A program made the position numbers and the translations under genes. Shown one piece after another: positions 45,001 through 55,891 of a stretch of DNA of 64,000 nucleotides. The notes under the pieces are model-generated. The model did no database searches. It saw only the letters and a list, made by a program, of their open reading frames with translations, and had not been told where the DNA came from. Position 1 is the stretch's first letter; each line of letters starts with the position of its first letter. This DNA is from Adiantum capillus-veneris (taxonomy: Eukaryota; Streptophyta; Polypodiopsida; Polypodiales; Pteridaceae): contig CM043957.1 in NCBI GenBank assembly GCA_014529385.2, forward strand, positions 70,951,003-71,015,002. Reading direction: 5' to 3'.

Positions 45001-46327
45001 CACCACTTTTGGACAGAACATGTGGAAGATATCCAAGGGTTCTATGATAGTAGCACATGGAGTAAAGCCTGGAGGACTTTACATGATTTATGTATCAAAT
45101 GTCTCTAAAAATGTAATCAATGTAACCGAGCAGCCGAACGTTTCTTTGTGGCATAGCCGGTTAGGATATATGTCCAAGAAGGGGATGGAAATCTTGTCTC
45201 GTTCTGGTTATTTGCCTAGCTTGTCATTTAATGATTTTGAATTCTGTGAACATTGTCTGTATGTTAAGCAAACACAGCAGCCACATAAGCATAAAAGCAG
45301 TAGAAGAGATACACAGTTGGCACTTGTTCATAGTGATTTGTGTGGACCTATGCCTAACCTATCTCTAGGGGGAGCTTCTTACTTTATGACATTTATAGAT
45401 GATTACTCGAGGAAAGTATGGGTTTACTTTCTCAAGCACAAGGATGAAGCGTTTAGTGTTTTCAAAACGTTTGTGACACTTGTGGAGAATCAGAGTGGCA
45501 AGAAGCTTAAATTCTTACGCACTGACAATGGTGGAGAGTATGTTTCAAAGGCCTTTCAGGACTTTTGTGAGTCAAAAGGTATAAAACATGAACTTACTGC
45601 TCCTTACAATCCTCCTCAAAATGGTGTTGCTGAGAGGATGAATAGGACCATACAAGAGAAGGTCAGAAGTATGTTGTCTAATGCACAACTGCCAAATGGG
45701 TTTTGGGCTGAAGATGTATCAACAGCTGTTCATCTTATAAATAGATCTCCTAGCAAGGTTTTGCAGAAGGATTCAGTGCCAGAGATGGTATGGTTAGGCA
45801 AAATTCCCTCATACAAGCATCTTAGAGTCTTTGGCTGTGAGGCATATACTCACGTTCCAAAGGAATTTAGGAACAAACTTGAGCCAAAGAGTAGAAAGTG
45901 CATCTTTCTAGGCTATGGGAATTCTGGTGAGATGGGGTACAGACTTTGGGATCCCGAATCCAGAAAGGTTATCCGCAGCAATGATGTTCACTTTAATGAA
46001 TCCAAATATCATTCTAAACCACAGAGGGTTGAGGAGATTAGAAGAGTTGTCTTCCAAGAAGATGGACCTGCACGTGCAAGACAAAATGTCAGGGCTCAAG
46101 AGGAGCAAGGACTGGATAGATTGGAACCATAGGTTGTGGCTGAGCCTGAGCCACCTATTGTGCGTAGATCTGGACGTATCACGCGACCTCCTGATAGGTT
46201 TGTTCCATCTATGAACTATGTCATGTTGACTGATTGCAATGAGCCTTCATGTTACAAGGAAGCAGTGCAAATGAAGGACTCCGGGAATTGGCAATTGGCC
46301 GCAGTCAAAGATGACAGCTCTGCATAA
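45001..46327 (+). pseudogene. F integrase
   Basis: The zinc module ends in FCEHCLYVKQTQ (about 45240; with the upstream WHSRLGYM His region). The core shows VHSDLCGPM (first Asp, about 45327), LRTDNGGEY (second Asp, about 45513) and NGVAERMNRTI (Glu, about 45621), followed by WAEDVSTAVHLINRSP. All three catalytic acids are intact. The tail contains RRSGRITRPPDRF, the usual link to RT. TAG lies at 46130, and a frameshift lies near 46310 just before RT. Confidence 0.93.
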
Positions 46328-47792
46328 AAACCAGACATGGAAGCTAGTTAAATTACCACAGGGCAAAAAGGCTCTACCTTGTAAATGGGTTTACAGGTAT
46401 AAGATCACCGCTCATGATAGTCAGCCAAAGTACAAAGCAAGGCTTGTTGCCAAGGGCTTTAAGCAAGAACAAGGCATTGACTTTGATGAAGTCTTCTCTC
46501 CGGTGGTCAAGATGACTACATTGAGATGCTTTCTTGCATTGATTGCCATATTAGATTTGGTGTTGCACCAAATGGATGTCAAGACAACGTTCTTGCATGG
46601 TGATTTAGATGTGGAAATTTACATGCAGCAGCCAGAAGGGTTTGTTGAGAAAGGCAAGGAAGATTTGGTATGCCAGTTGTTAAAGAGTCTTTATGGATTA
46701 AAACAATCACTGAGGGCATGGTACCATAAGTTCCACAAGTTTATGCTTTCTCAAGGCTACAAACGTAGTGAGTTCGATCAATGTCTATATACAAAGAAGG
46801 CTAAGGATGGCAGTTGGCTGATCCTTATTTTGTATGTGGATGACATGTTGATTGCTGGCAAGCACTTGGAAGAAATTTCAGCTTTGAAGTCAAAGATGGC
46901 AAAATCGTTTGACATGAAAGACACGGGTGAGGCAAGTCATATACTTGGTATGCGCATTGAGAGAGACAGATCAAAGAAGTTGATTTGGTTATCTCAAACA
47001 GAGTATATTGACAAGGTTTTGCAACGTTTCAATATGGAGAAGGGAAAGGCATTGAGTGTTCCATTGCCACCATATGTGAAACTTAGCAAACAAGATTGTC
47101 CTGTGTCTGAGGAAGAACAGGCTGAAATGGATAAGATTCCATATGCTTCTGCAGTGGGTAGTTTGATGTATGCAATGATTGCTACTCGCCCAGACATTGC
47201 ATTTGCAGTGGGAGTAGTAAGTCGATACATGTCAAACCCAGGCAAGAAACATTGGGAGGCAGTGAAAGGAATATTGAGATACCTGAAAGCTACAAAGAGT
47301 ATGCGTATATGCTATGGGAGTCAGGAGCTAAGTGTAAAGGGTTTTACAGACTCAGATTATGCAGGTGACTTAGACAACCGAAGGTCTACGTCAGGGTATG
47401 TCTTTACATTGGCTGGTGGAGCAGTATCATGGCGTTCTAGATTACAAGATAGTGTTACTCAGTCTACTACAGAGGCTGAATATGTTGCAGCATCAGAGGC
47501 ATGCAAAGAATCAATTTGGCTTAATCGACTAGTAACAGATTTGGGAATCAAAGAAGAGATGCCTGTGTTGTATTGTGATAGTCAAAGTGCTATACAATTG
47601 GCTCGCAATCCAGTTTATCACTCAAAGACAAAGCATGTGGATGTGAAGTATCATTTCATCAGGGAAATGATCGAGGATAAGCAACTTCAGCTTGTCAAAG
47701 TTCACACAACAGAAAATCCTGCTGATCTACTTACAAAAGGACTTCCCTCAGAGAGCTTTACGCATTTTCGCAAGCAGTTAGGTGTAGGGTAG
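46311..47792 (+). CDS. F reverse transcriptase and RNase H, open 493 codons
   Basis: RT blocks: KALPCKWVYRYKI, KARLVAKGFKQEQGIDF, VFSPVVKMTTLR, LHQMDVKTTFLHGDL (motif A Asp) and ILYVDDMLIAG (catalytic pair). RNase H blocks: VKGFTDSDYAGDLDNRRSTSG, TQSTTEAEYVA, LYCDSQSAIQLARN, HVDVKYHFIRE and PADLLTKGLP. All key acidic residues are present and the frame is uninterrupted to TAG at 47790. The start given is only the first Met in the frame; in the intact element it is part of the polyprotein, separated from integrase by a frameshift. Confidence 0.95.
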   Translation: MTALHKNQTWKLVKLPQGKKALPCKWVYRYKITAHDSQPKYKARLVAKGFKQEQGIDFDEVFSPVVKMTTLRCFLALIAILDLVLHQMDVKTTFLHGDLDVEIYMQQPEGFVEKGKEDLVCQLLKSLYGLKQSLRAWYHKFHKFMLSQGYKRSEFDQCLYTKKAKDGSWLILILYVDDMLIAGKHLEEISALKSKMAKSFDMKDTGEASHILGMRIERDRSKKLIWLSQTEYIDKVLQRFNMEKGKALSVPLPPYVKLSKQDCPVSEEEQAEMDKIPYASAVGSLMYAMIATRPDIAFAVGVVSRYMSNPGKKHWEAVKGILRYLKATKSMRICYGSQELSVKGFTDSDYAGDLDNRRSTSGYVFTLAGGAVSWRSRLQDSVTQSTTEAEYVAASEACKESIWLNRLVTDLGIKEEMPVLYCDSQSAIQLARNPVYHSKTKHVDVKYHFIREMIEDKQLQLVKVHTTENPADLLTKGLPSESFTHFRKQLGVG

Positions 47793-47869
47793 TACATCAC
47801 TTCTCTACATCTCTTGTATATTAGCTTGTATAGTAGCTTCTCTCACACTTAAAGTACCACATTGGACTT

Positions 47870-47881
47870 TAAGTGGGAGGT
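47870..47881 (+). promoter_or_regulatory. F polypurine tract
   Basis: AAGTGGGAGGT directly before the 3' LTR, typical of copia elements. Confidence 0.9.
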
Positions 47882-48073
47882 TGTTGGGGTATAAAGCCCA
47901 ATGTGGTCGCCCAGGTAAGTGGGCGGGCCGCCAGGTATGTACACATATTCTTTTGTAAAAACCTAATAAGAACTCACTATGCTCTACACATTACAGTAGA
48001 GCGAGTTCACCATATCGTCGTGCTCTTCTTCTCGCACTCTCTCTCGCGTCACACTTCCGCTCGTACTCCTTCA
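47882..48073 (+). repeat. F 3' LTR, 192 bp
   Basis: TGTTGGGGTATAAAG...CTCCTTCA, followed by GTGTG. Confidence 0.95.
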
Positions 48074-48510
48074 GTGTGTGCTCTCACGCAGGCCGCGGCG
48101 ACCTTATCCTTATTTAAAATAATAATCATAATAATAATAATAAATTTTAAAGGTAGGATCAGGATCGGGAATATCTCCCAGACCCAAGCCCAAGCTCACG
48201 CTCAGGCCTAGGCCTCAGCCGCCTTTTAAAATTACGAATTTTAGCTTCACACGTAACTAAAAAACGATTTTTTGAGGACCAAAGAAACCTCAGATGCCCG
48301 AAAATTGTGTTGTAAAACACACAGCAACCCTCTAAGTGATACGCTCGTTTCGAGCTATGACACACTCTAATCAAAAAATCAAACATTAAAAAACATTAAA
48401 AATGTAAAAAACACGAGTGAAAACGGACGCTTAAAAAAGGTAAGCGGTTAACCTTCGAGGTTATTTGCCGACGCTTGTAGGGTGCCAAACGCACATGCAT
48501 CTCTGGTCGT
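48074..48510 (+). other. D leader, part after F
   Basis: Non-coding. It contains an (AAT)n-like stretch (about 48116-48145). The D gag frame is open from 48481 just after a TAG; a TTGTAG acceptor-like end at 48480 could point to splicing of the leader, but this is weak. Confidence 0.5.
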
Positions 48511-50997
48511 GTGCTAGAGACAGAGCAACTGGAGAGAATTTCGACTTACGTGAGTTCTCAATATCCACCTACTTTAGGTTCCAGGCCCTCGGCGGGGACC
48601 CAAGGTAGTACAAACCAAGACCCGCACATAGCGGCTAGTGACTCTTCCTCTGACTACGACATCATGGAGGGTTTCCCAATGCCTAATCCCGATAGCTCAA
48701 GCCAAGACATGCATGCCATGGGCCCGCGGTCTGGGCCGAACGTGCTTAGCCGCCTGAACGAAACCTTTAGTAGAGCCACTCGCTCCGAACATGGACCTAA
48801 TGATGTAAATGAGGGGGGTGGGGAAGTAAATTCTCCATTCGTGACCAACGTAGACCCTATACCGTTAGAGAATGTGCACGTGAATACTTCATTCACTGCA
48901 CCTCCTGACTCTTTAGAGTTATTTCCCTCCGAGGTCATATTACCCGATGGTAGAAGCCTTACCGAAGTGCAAGAGGTTGAGCGATATATCCTTGCAGCAA
49001 GGGGAAAGGAAATTGAGAGCTTACGCAAGGCGGATCAACGAAGAGAGTTAAAAGCAAAAGACCCTATGTCAATATCCTTGCTAAGAGAGCAATCAAGTGC
49101 TCTTGACTTAGCAACTGCTAAAGGGAAACCTCTAGAAAGCAACATTGCATCTAGCTCAAAGGACACCCCTAGCACCTCAATCCTAGATGGAGTGTTCTTA
49201 AATGAGAACTGGGAGTACGAACTACAAACGGAAACTCTGACCGACCTATACACAGGTCACACCTATCACGTGGGTTGGTTAGATGTCCTACAATCCACAA
49301 TGGGCGCTACTAGTGTGGAGGATCAACAACAAAGAGTTTGTGAGGTCATCCATAGGGTCATTGAGTTAGAGAGACAGAACAAGGGGATCAACATGCCTTC
49401 AACGGGTCTCATGAGATTCTTGGATACAGGAAAGGCTAAACAAACGACCTTATCGCAAATGGAGACTCCCTCGGTAAGTCCGATGGATCCCCCATATGTT
49501 GTTTCTCCAGGGGTCTCAGTGCAATCTGAGCCCACAAGTGATAGCTTCACCTTTCCAAGTCTAGCTCATCTTTCCCTTGATGACACCACGGCTACCATGC
49601 CTACCCCAGTGATGGGCATGCCAAGAAACATGCCATGGACCTCATTTGTTAGTAAGGCACCGATACATGGTAGCTCAATGCCTGCAACAGTACCTACAAG
49701 TGTGTACCAATCGTATACACCCATGGATCCTTGTACTCATGTAGTCTCTACTCCTCCCATTGTTTCAACAACCTATGCTCCACAACCACAATACCCAAGT
49801 TCTTATTTCCATGGGACTATACCGGCTAGCATTAGCATGTCACATCCGACGTCTGCTATGCCTAGGGCCACCCATATGAACTATGGACCACCACATGGCA
49901 CAACATCGTACCCAACGTGGAGCCCAAGGGCTTCCTATGTGCCAAGCCCGATGCCAATACCTACTCCACATGTACTCTCTGGAGCACCTCCTCCCACGGT
50001 GCCTGCTCATTTAGGTGACTTGGCAACATTTGCTCAAGCTATCGGTCGATCTATTGCTGAGAATATGCGTTACACGCCTGATAGAGAGCCTAGAAGTAAG
50101 GTAGTACAAATAGCCAAGCTCACACAAAAATTTAGTGGAGATGGGGAAGTGAGAAAGCATATCGAAGTGTTTGAACAAATATGCGATTCTCTAGGAGAAC
50201 ACAATGACCTACATAAGAGCAATGCTTTAAGCCCAACCTTAAGTGGAAAGGCTGGGGATTGGTATAGAACCCTAAGGGTGGAAGAAAAAACGATTTACCC
50301 TACTCTTAGGAGACCGTTCTTAAAAGAATACATACGAGAGGGAGTGCTTTGGGGTGTAGCCTCTCAACTCCAGAAAGCCCAACGAGAGGAAGGAGAGTCG
50401 GTGAGAGACTTTATACGTCGCTTGAAGCATTTGAATTCTCGATGTAATCCAAATGAGCGCTTCAACAATAACCAATTGCTTGATAGATTCATTAGGGGAT
50501 TACGACATGAGGATATCTACAATGGTCTAGTCATTAGAGGTATCACCACTTGGGAAGCAGTCACCACCAATGCGATCCAATTGGAGGATAATTTAATGAT
50601 TCAAGGAGAAAGAGTGTCTGTTGAGTCTAAATCTATTAGCTCACAAGCATTGGGGCATCAGCCAATGACCCTAAAGCCTATTGCTAAGGAGCCAAAGATA
50701 TTTGAGATGACTTTAGCAGATCTCACCAAGGCTATTCAAGAGAGTCTTAGTGCTCCACAAAACAATCATATGTATCCAAGAAGGGAGCAGCAATGGTGCT
50801 CAGTATGCTATGGACCGCATAGTACCAGTGAATGCCCTACTTTTAGAGTAAAATTCAATGGTAACTGCAATGCATGTGGAAGGTATGGTCATCAAGCTAA
50901 GGATTGCATAGTATTTAAGCGCGAAATGGCCAATAGACCAACCTTAGCATGGACACATACCTCGAGTGCCTGCATTGATGCCAGCCCCACCTCTTGA
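48511..50997 (+). CDS. D gag, about 828 aa, intact frame
   Basis: A long uninterrupted frame with no clear ATG at its start; the first in-frame ATG is at DYDIMEGFPM (about 48664), so the true start is uncertain. The N-terminal half is Ser/Pro/Thr/Met-rich and apparently disordered. The gag core lies at about residues 530-720 (LTQKFSGDGEVRKHIEVFEQ, LSGKAGDWYRTLR, FLKEYIRE, SVRDFIRRLKHLNSRCN, LLDRFIRGLRHEDI). Two Cys-rich modules follow (CSVCYGPHSTSEC and CNACGRYGHQAKDC, the second a canonical CCHC knuckle). It would package element RNA. It ends at 50995, and the frame then shifts into the next segment. Confidence 0.9.
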   Translation: MLETEQLERISTYVSSQYPPTLGSRPSAGTQGSTNQDPHIAASDSSSDYDIMEGFPMPNPDSSSQDMHAMGPRSGPNVLSRLNETFSRATRSEHGPNDVNEGGGEVNSPFVTNVDPIPLENVHVNTSFTAPPDSLELFPSEVILPDGRSLTEVQEVERYILAARGKEIESLRKADQRRELKAKDPMSISLLREQSSALDLATAKGKPLESNIASSSKDTPSTSILDGVFLNENWEYELQTETLTDLYTGHTYHVGWLDVLQSTMGATSVEDQQQRVCEVIHRVIELERQNKGINMPSTGLMRFLDTGKAKQTTLSQMETPSVSPMDPPYVVSPGVSVQSEPTSDSFTFPSLAHLSLDDTTATMPTPVMGMPRNMPWTSFVSKAPIHGSSMPATVPTSVYQSYTPMDPCTHVVSTPPIVSTTYAPQPQYPSSYFHGTIPASISMSHPTSAMPRATHMNYGPPHGTTSYPTWSPRASYVPSPMPIPTPHVLSGAPPPTVPAHLGDLATFAQAIGRSIAENMRYTPDREPRSKVVQIAKLTQKFSGDGEVRKHIEVFEQICDSLGEHNDLHKSNALSPTLSGKAGDWYRTLRVEEKTIYPTLRRPFLKEYIREGVLWGVASQLQKAQREEGESVRDFIRRLKHLNSRCNPNERFNNNQLLDRFIRGLRHEDIYNGLVIRGITTWEAVTTNAIQLEDNLMIQGERVSVESKSISSQALGHQPMTLKPIAKEPKIFEMTLADLTKAIQESLSAPQNNHMYPRREQQWCSVCYGPHSTSECPTFRVKFNGNCNACGRYGHQAKDCIVFKREMANRPTLAWTHTSSACIDASPTS

Positions 50998-51844
50998 ACA
51001 AACATCACAACACATGGCGCCTAGGGCCCAAAATGTTGTTCAGACAACACCCTTACCACCTCCAGTGCTAGGACCGCAACCACCACATCCAAGAATCACT
51101 TATGTGAATCAAGTGGGTTGTGAGTCATCTATTGCTTGTTTGGAAGGTTGTGAGGAAGATATAGATCCTAATATTGCCTATGGGATGGATGTGCTTGAAG
51201 AAAGTCCACAATACTACATGCAGGACTATTGGGGACAAGTCAAACCTGTATATCAAGTAGCTGCTCTTGCAGCAAGAGGCCAAAATATCAATTACACTGC
51301 TAAGAGACCACCTCTTCAATGCTATGAGTGTGGAGGTCCACATCGTATAGCCGAGTGTCCTATTAGGCTACAAAAGAATTCTACACTAATGCAAACCAAT
51401 CAAGCGAGCACGTCTATAATGCCGATACTCATGTGTAATCGATGTGGCATAGATCATTTGATTGCCCAATGTCCAAATAATCCAAATGCACCGAAGATCA
51501 CACCATTAAACTTGATTGAAGTTACCGAGGAGCCATCACAAAGTGCACCTGTGGTACCAATAAACGTACTCACACGATCGATGCTCCAAAAACAAAATTA
51601 TATTATTGAGGAAAGAGACACGGCATCAATTACCCAATCTCAGAAAAAGAAGAAAACACGAAGAAAGAGATCGCAAAAAGCAGCGAAGTCAGACCCCGGT
51701 TCAGAGACCAACATAGGGACTGGTGACGACCCCGTATATATGAATGACGTTGAAGAGGATTCTGATTCAATTGAAACCATGGAGACCAAAACGGCCACTA
51801 AGATAGAAACCAACAAGGAAGATCTTCATGAGCCACAATGGTGA
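50966..51844 (+). pseudogene. D gag tail / gag-protease linker with more Cys knuckles
   Basis: A 292-codon frame in another phase. CYECGGPHRIAECP (about residues 113-126) and CNRCGIDHLIAQCP (about 153-166) are two further knuckle-like modules, giving four in tandem with gag. VPINVLTRSMLQKQN parallels VPIKVITRAQARK at the end of the A gag, showing kinship. A Lys/Arg-rich block and an acidic end follow. The phase relation to gag (one base) suggests an indel near 50960-50990. Confidence 0.75.
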
Positions 51845-51974
51845 GGATCCAAGAAGAAGGTAGGAACTTATCCAAACCCTACAGAGGAGATTGAGTGAGT
51901 CAAGCAATTAAGGATTTTGGTAGAAGATACCCAAAGGGGTCTAGAACCAGCACCTAGGCAGATCCAAATTACAG

Positions 51975-52094
51975 ACACCGTGTTCCCTACGCAATAGCAA
52001 CCTCACCAAGTCCATAGACCCTTAGCCATACCTAACACCGTGTTCCCTACGCAACAGCAACCTCACCAAGTCCATAGACCCTTAGCCATACCTA
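51975..52094. repeat. 60-bp in-frame tandem duplication in D
   Basis: Units begin ACACCGTGTTCCCTACGCAA at 51975 and 52035 and encode a 20-residue repeat (TVFPTQ-QPHQVHRPLAIP). The first copy has TAG where the second has CAG; otherwise they are nearly identical. Confidence 0.85.
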
Positions 52095-52897
52095 GCCTCA
52101 TGCAAGAAGAAAGTGACTTAAAGTCATGGGAAAGTGGGCGTACTCACTTCTTGATGGAAATAATTTTTACAGAGGGACTACTTGATCCTATCGAAGAAAT
52201 GGAGATCCCATCTTCCCCATGTCAAGGGACTCAAGGCCAAAAGGTGCCGTTAAACATTGCCAAATTTATGGATTTCATGTCTTCAGAAGTTAGAACCACC
52301 ATCATGTCCAAACTATATAAAGATCCTGAGCTAGTCTCAGCTCTTCGAGCCTTCCTCAATGGTGAACTAAAGTTTGGGCTACCACAATTTGCACAGATGG
52401 ATGGAGCTGGGAAGATGCCAACAGAGGAGGAACACTTAGATCCACAACCCAACCTAGATGAGAACCTTGTTATAGAAATACCTATTAACAAGTTGGGACA
52501 ATACTTTGAGGGTGATGAATCCAATGCGACCATACCAATCACTACTAAGGGATTAACTGTGAAGGGAATCCTTGATGGTGGCGCTGGGGTTAGCATTGTG
52601 ACTAAAAGTTGCTGGGAAACTATGGGAAGACCTCACCTTGCAACCACAACCATAGTAGTGAAGATGGCCAATGGGTCTATTGTTAAACCTATTGGGATGC
52701 TAGAAGATCTCAAGATCAAGGTCTTTGGACATAAAATAAGGATTACCTTCATTGTTATGGATTTCTCCAAACACACTATGGCATCGGAAATGATCTTAGG
52801 ACGTCCTTTCATGAGGGAAGCAAAAATGGTACATGACTGGTCTAAAAACCATGTCTACTTGCAGTTCCAAGATCTGTCATTCGAGTGGATCTTGTGA
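52040..52897 (+). pseudogene. D protease (retropepsin, D-G-G form)
   Basis: A 285-codon frame, in phase with the preceding linker. The catalytic segment is GILDGGAGVSIVTKSCW (about residues 177-193), with Gly where Ser or Thr is usual; DGG/DGGA variants occur in plant Ty3 proteases. The C-terminal strand is EMILGRPFMREAKMVHDW (about 253-270). N-terminal sequence (NKLGQYFEGDES) parallels A (NKVGEYYEEEEG). No RT follows. Confidence 0.82.
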
Positions 52898-53849
52898 CTG
52901 GTCGAGCACATCCCCTTGGAAACAGGTTTATAATTGATCATAGATCTGACACCACAGTTCACTCGGCCCCATTGCAGTATTGTTATACGTATAAAGCGAA
53001 CACTGATGTTGGGGAAGATTCTCCTTATAATGGACGTACTACCTGGAATGACTGAGTCAGACAATGTGGATTGGGTCCACCTAGCAGCAACCATAGACAC
53101 TTGGGGAAACTGGGGGATGACTTAGGTAACACCTGAGGGGGATGAAATGCCCGTACCCTTAAATATGCTAGAAGCAATGCATATAGCTTTTGACAAGACT
53201 CATCCTAACGAAGAAAAAATACAAGTGGGTCCCTAAAGCTTCTTTAGCGACCATAGCTAGTACTAAAAAATAGAAGCCTTGTAAGAAATGTCCCACTCGC
53301 TCCAAGAAATGTAAGAAAACGTGGTGTTGGATTCCTAAACGACTATTGGAAGCGCAAGGCTACTATAAAGGAAATGATCAAATCTGGGTGCCAAAACGTA
53401 AATGGTGCTCTTACTTGTCACCGGGCCCATGTGAGCTCAATCCCGTAACTCCAAAACGAATCCACAATCGCGGAAAGGAAAAAATCACGGAATGCTACAC
53501 ACCCGCTCCAGAGCTAGTTTGGGTACCGAAGAAAGAGCAATTTGTTCCACCTAGCTCAGGAAAGGGGGTGTCCCATGAAGGTTCCAGCTCCTCATGTAAT
53601 GCATCCATAGAGGTAAAAGCTTCTCCACAACCTCCACCTACAATAGTGGACCTCCATGAAGCTACAAAGGAATCCACACCTCCGAGTGTTCAAGAATCAC
53701 CTGATGAACCACTTCAAGTTCGATCGTGGGAGAGTACCTTACCACCCTTGCAACTCGATGAGGCACCTAAGGTAATAGAAAACTACTGGCAAAAATCCTC
53801 ACCTATTACCAATTGGAACAATTGGTTTCAAAGGGTGACCACATTTTAA
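52898..53849 (+). pseudogene. D 3' ORF with WVPK repeats
   Basis: After broken frames (52934-53330), a 167-codon frame (53346-53849) follows. Across the segment four copies of a Trp-Val/Ile-Pro-Lys motif recur: KWVPKAS (about 53223), CWIPKRLL (about 53326), QIWVPKRKW (about 53380) and LVWVPKKEQ (about 53514). Basic Cys-containing sequence lies between them (CKKCPTRSKKCKKTW). The ORF ends in Ser/Pro-rich sequence. An equivalent QIWVPK segment lies at the end of A. Function unknown. Confidence 0.6.
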
Positions 53850-55470
53850 ATAGTATGACCTACCCAAGGAAGGGGGGAAGTCTTCATTCATGTCAGCCTA
53901 TTGAATTATTTCCCTCTCAACCTTCCTCCCTGACCTCTTAATCTCCCAATCTTAGGGAATGTATATATAAAGTCTTATACTCACAAAAAACAAAAATAAT
54001 AAAGAGCAAGAGCAATTAACAAACGAGTATGCACAATAAAAGTCAAAACATTGACCCAGACCTACACATTCACATCCGGTACACTGAAACAAAAACCTAT
54101 CTCATAAAACACCTTTTGTCCTCATCACCCAAATATGGAAGGTAGGTAGGATTAGTACGATAGGAGTGTTTCTTTTAGAGTTGAGTGATTAGCAAAGTTC
54201 CTTTTTCCCAGTGATGTGCCTCCTAGAGGTATTCTTTGTGTTTCCTAGTGTGTACAGGAGCGTGTTGCTGTTGTTAGGATTTGGACCTTCATGGAATCTT
54301 TATCTCAACTCACTCTTCAAATCAAGCAACACAAACAGGTGTTTCTTGTCCATTAGCATTGCCCTTATTTTTTTTGCATCTATGATTGTCTGCTTTGATT
54401 GTGATTGGTAGCATAATATTCAGCGCATTTGCTTAGTACCAAACATTAAATTCAATGTAATTTTTTGTCATAATCACTTGTCTAGGTTTAAAAATTAAGC
54501 AGTCCGGCTAAGCTAGTTTGACCAAGCTAGGCGTTAGAGAGCTTCTCTTAATACCATGGGGAATACCTTCCTAATAATCAATGGTTACTTAGGTTCTTAA
54601 TCCGATTTAGGCAGCATTGTGTGAAATGTACTAGGGCTTTCTAGTGGGCTTAGTCCCTATTGACCTTTAGCTTAAGTATTATAAAGGGAGTTTACTAATG
54701 TGATGAGCCTGGGGAGGTGTAACAGTGTTATATGACCCCCCAAAGTTACAAAAAATGCTGAAAACGAAAAAAAAAAGAAGTGCCACAATGTAAAATCTTA
54801 AGCTGGAAGAGAAATCTTAGCTTGATTGGGTACTTCACTCACATGTATCGCCTATGGTACTAGAGCCCTAGAGGTTCCCAGTGTGGGCGCTTTTCCTTGA
54901 AAAGCAAAAAACTCAAGGCATACAAAATAAGCACACACATCAAAATTGAATCACTGTGAAAAGACTTTGGGGGGTCATAGAAAAGGTAATCAGTTAGGCG
55001 ATGATTTCATGAGAAATTCCTTTTATTGTAGCTTAACTACAAGGTCTTCTAGGTATAGCCTCTAATCAGTCCTCGAACATGAAATACTTGCCTCTCATGA
55101 TTAAACAACGTAATTGACCAGAGAAAATTAAGAAGCTTACCCATGGTATTAATAGTCGATCTCTAGTGCCTTTCGACCATTAAATTAGCGACCCCAGACT
55201 TGTTGATTTTTTACCTTTACATCTGTTTATGCATTTGATTATATTGCAATTTAATCTTTATTGCTGACAAATGGTTTAAAATTCTGTTACCAATTACATT
55301 GTTTGCCTACAACTGCATATGCTTTTTAATTCTATATGAGAATGCAATTACTCTGCCAATGTTGTTTGATTTTGCAGTGACTGAAGAAGGCTAAGGACAT
55401 TCATCTCAAATGCTCTTCCACCTCGGCGAATGAGCTTCAACTCAATAGCTTCCGAGGACGGAATCTACAT
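53850..55470. other. D 3' non-coding region, no polymerase remnants
   Basis: AT-rich sequence between the last D ORF and the polypurine tract. I looked for RT, RNase H or integrase blocks on both strands and saw none; frames are short. It is about 1.6 kb. Confidence 0.6.
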
Positions 55471-55484
55471 CAGGAAGGGGGGCA
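55471..55484 (+). promoter_or_regulatory. D polypurine tract
   Basis: CAGGAAGGGGGGCA immediately before the 3' LTR. Confidence 0.88.
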
Positions 55485-55796
55485 TGTTAACCCTCACGGC
55501 TCACGGACACCCTATCACCTACGACGGACGTTGTATTATTTACTTGGTAGAGTCAGGTACCGGGCTTGTCGGTCCAATAGGAAAAGGGTAAGAGTGATCG
55601 TCGATGAGAGGTGCACTCTAACTGGAACATTCAAGGGATTAGTTGGCTAAGCATGGGCGCCCAAGTGTGAATGGGGTGAGCTCATATAAAAGTCAACTAA
55701 ACCTAAAATTCACTCATTCTCTCATTTGTGCAATAGAAGAGTGCTCTTGCTCCATCTCCATCTTCTTCTTCTTCATCTCCTTGTGTGCGTGTATGC

Positions 55797-55891
<95 letters not shown>

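Larger units (their letters stand above)
42542..48073 (+). mobile_element. F: complete Ty1/copia retrotransposon nested in the D leader
   Basis: Two 192-bp LTRs with one base difference (fifth position, A versus G) are flanked by GTGTG (42537-42541 and 48074-48078). The order is LTR, initiator-Met primer site, long leader, gag, protease, integrase, RT, RNase H, polypurine tract, LTR. Integrase before RT identifies Ty1/copia. Three in-frame TAG codons and one frameshift interrupt the single polyprotein, but all domains are present. Confidence 0.96.

Noticed and set aside
53850-55470. Hidden RT or integrase remnants in D
   Set aside because: No catalytic or conserved block of either enzyme was seen on either strand.
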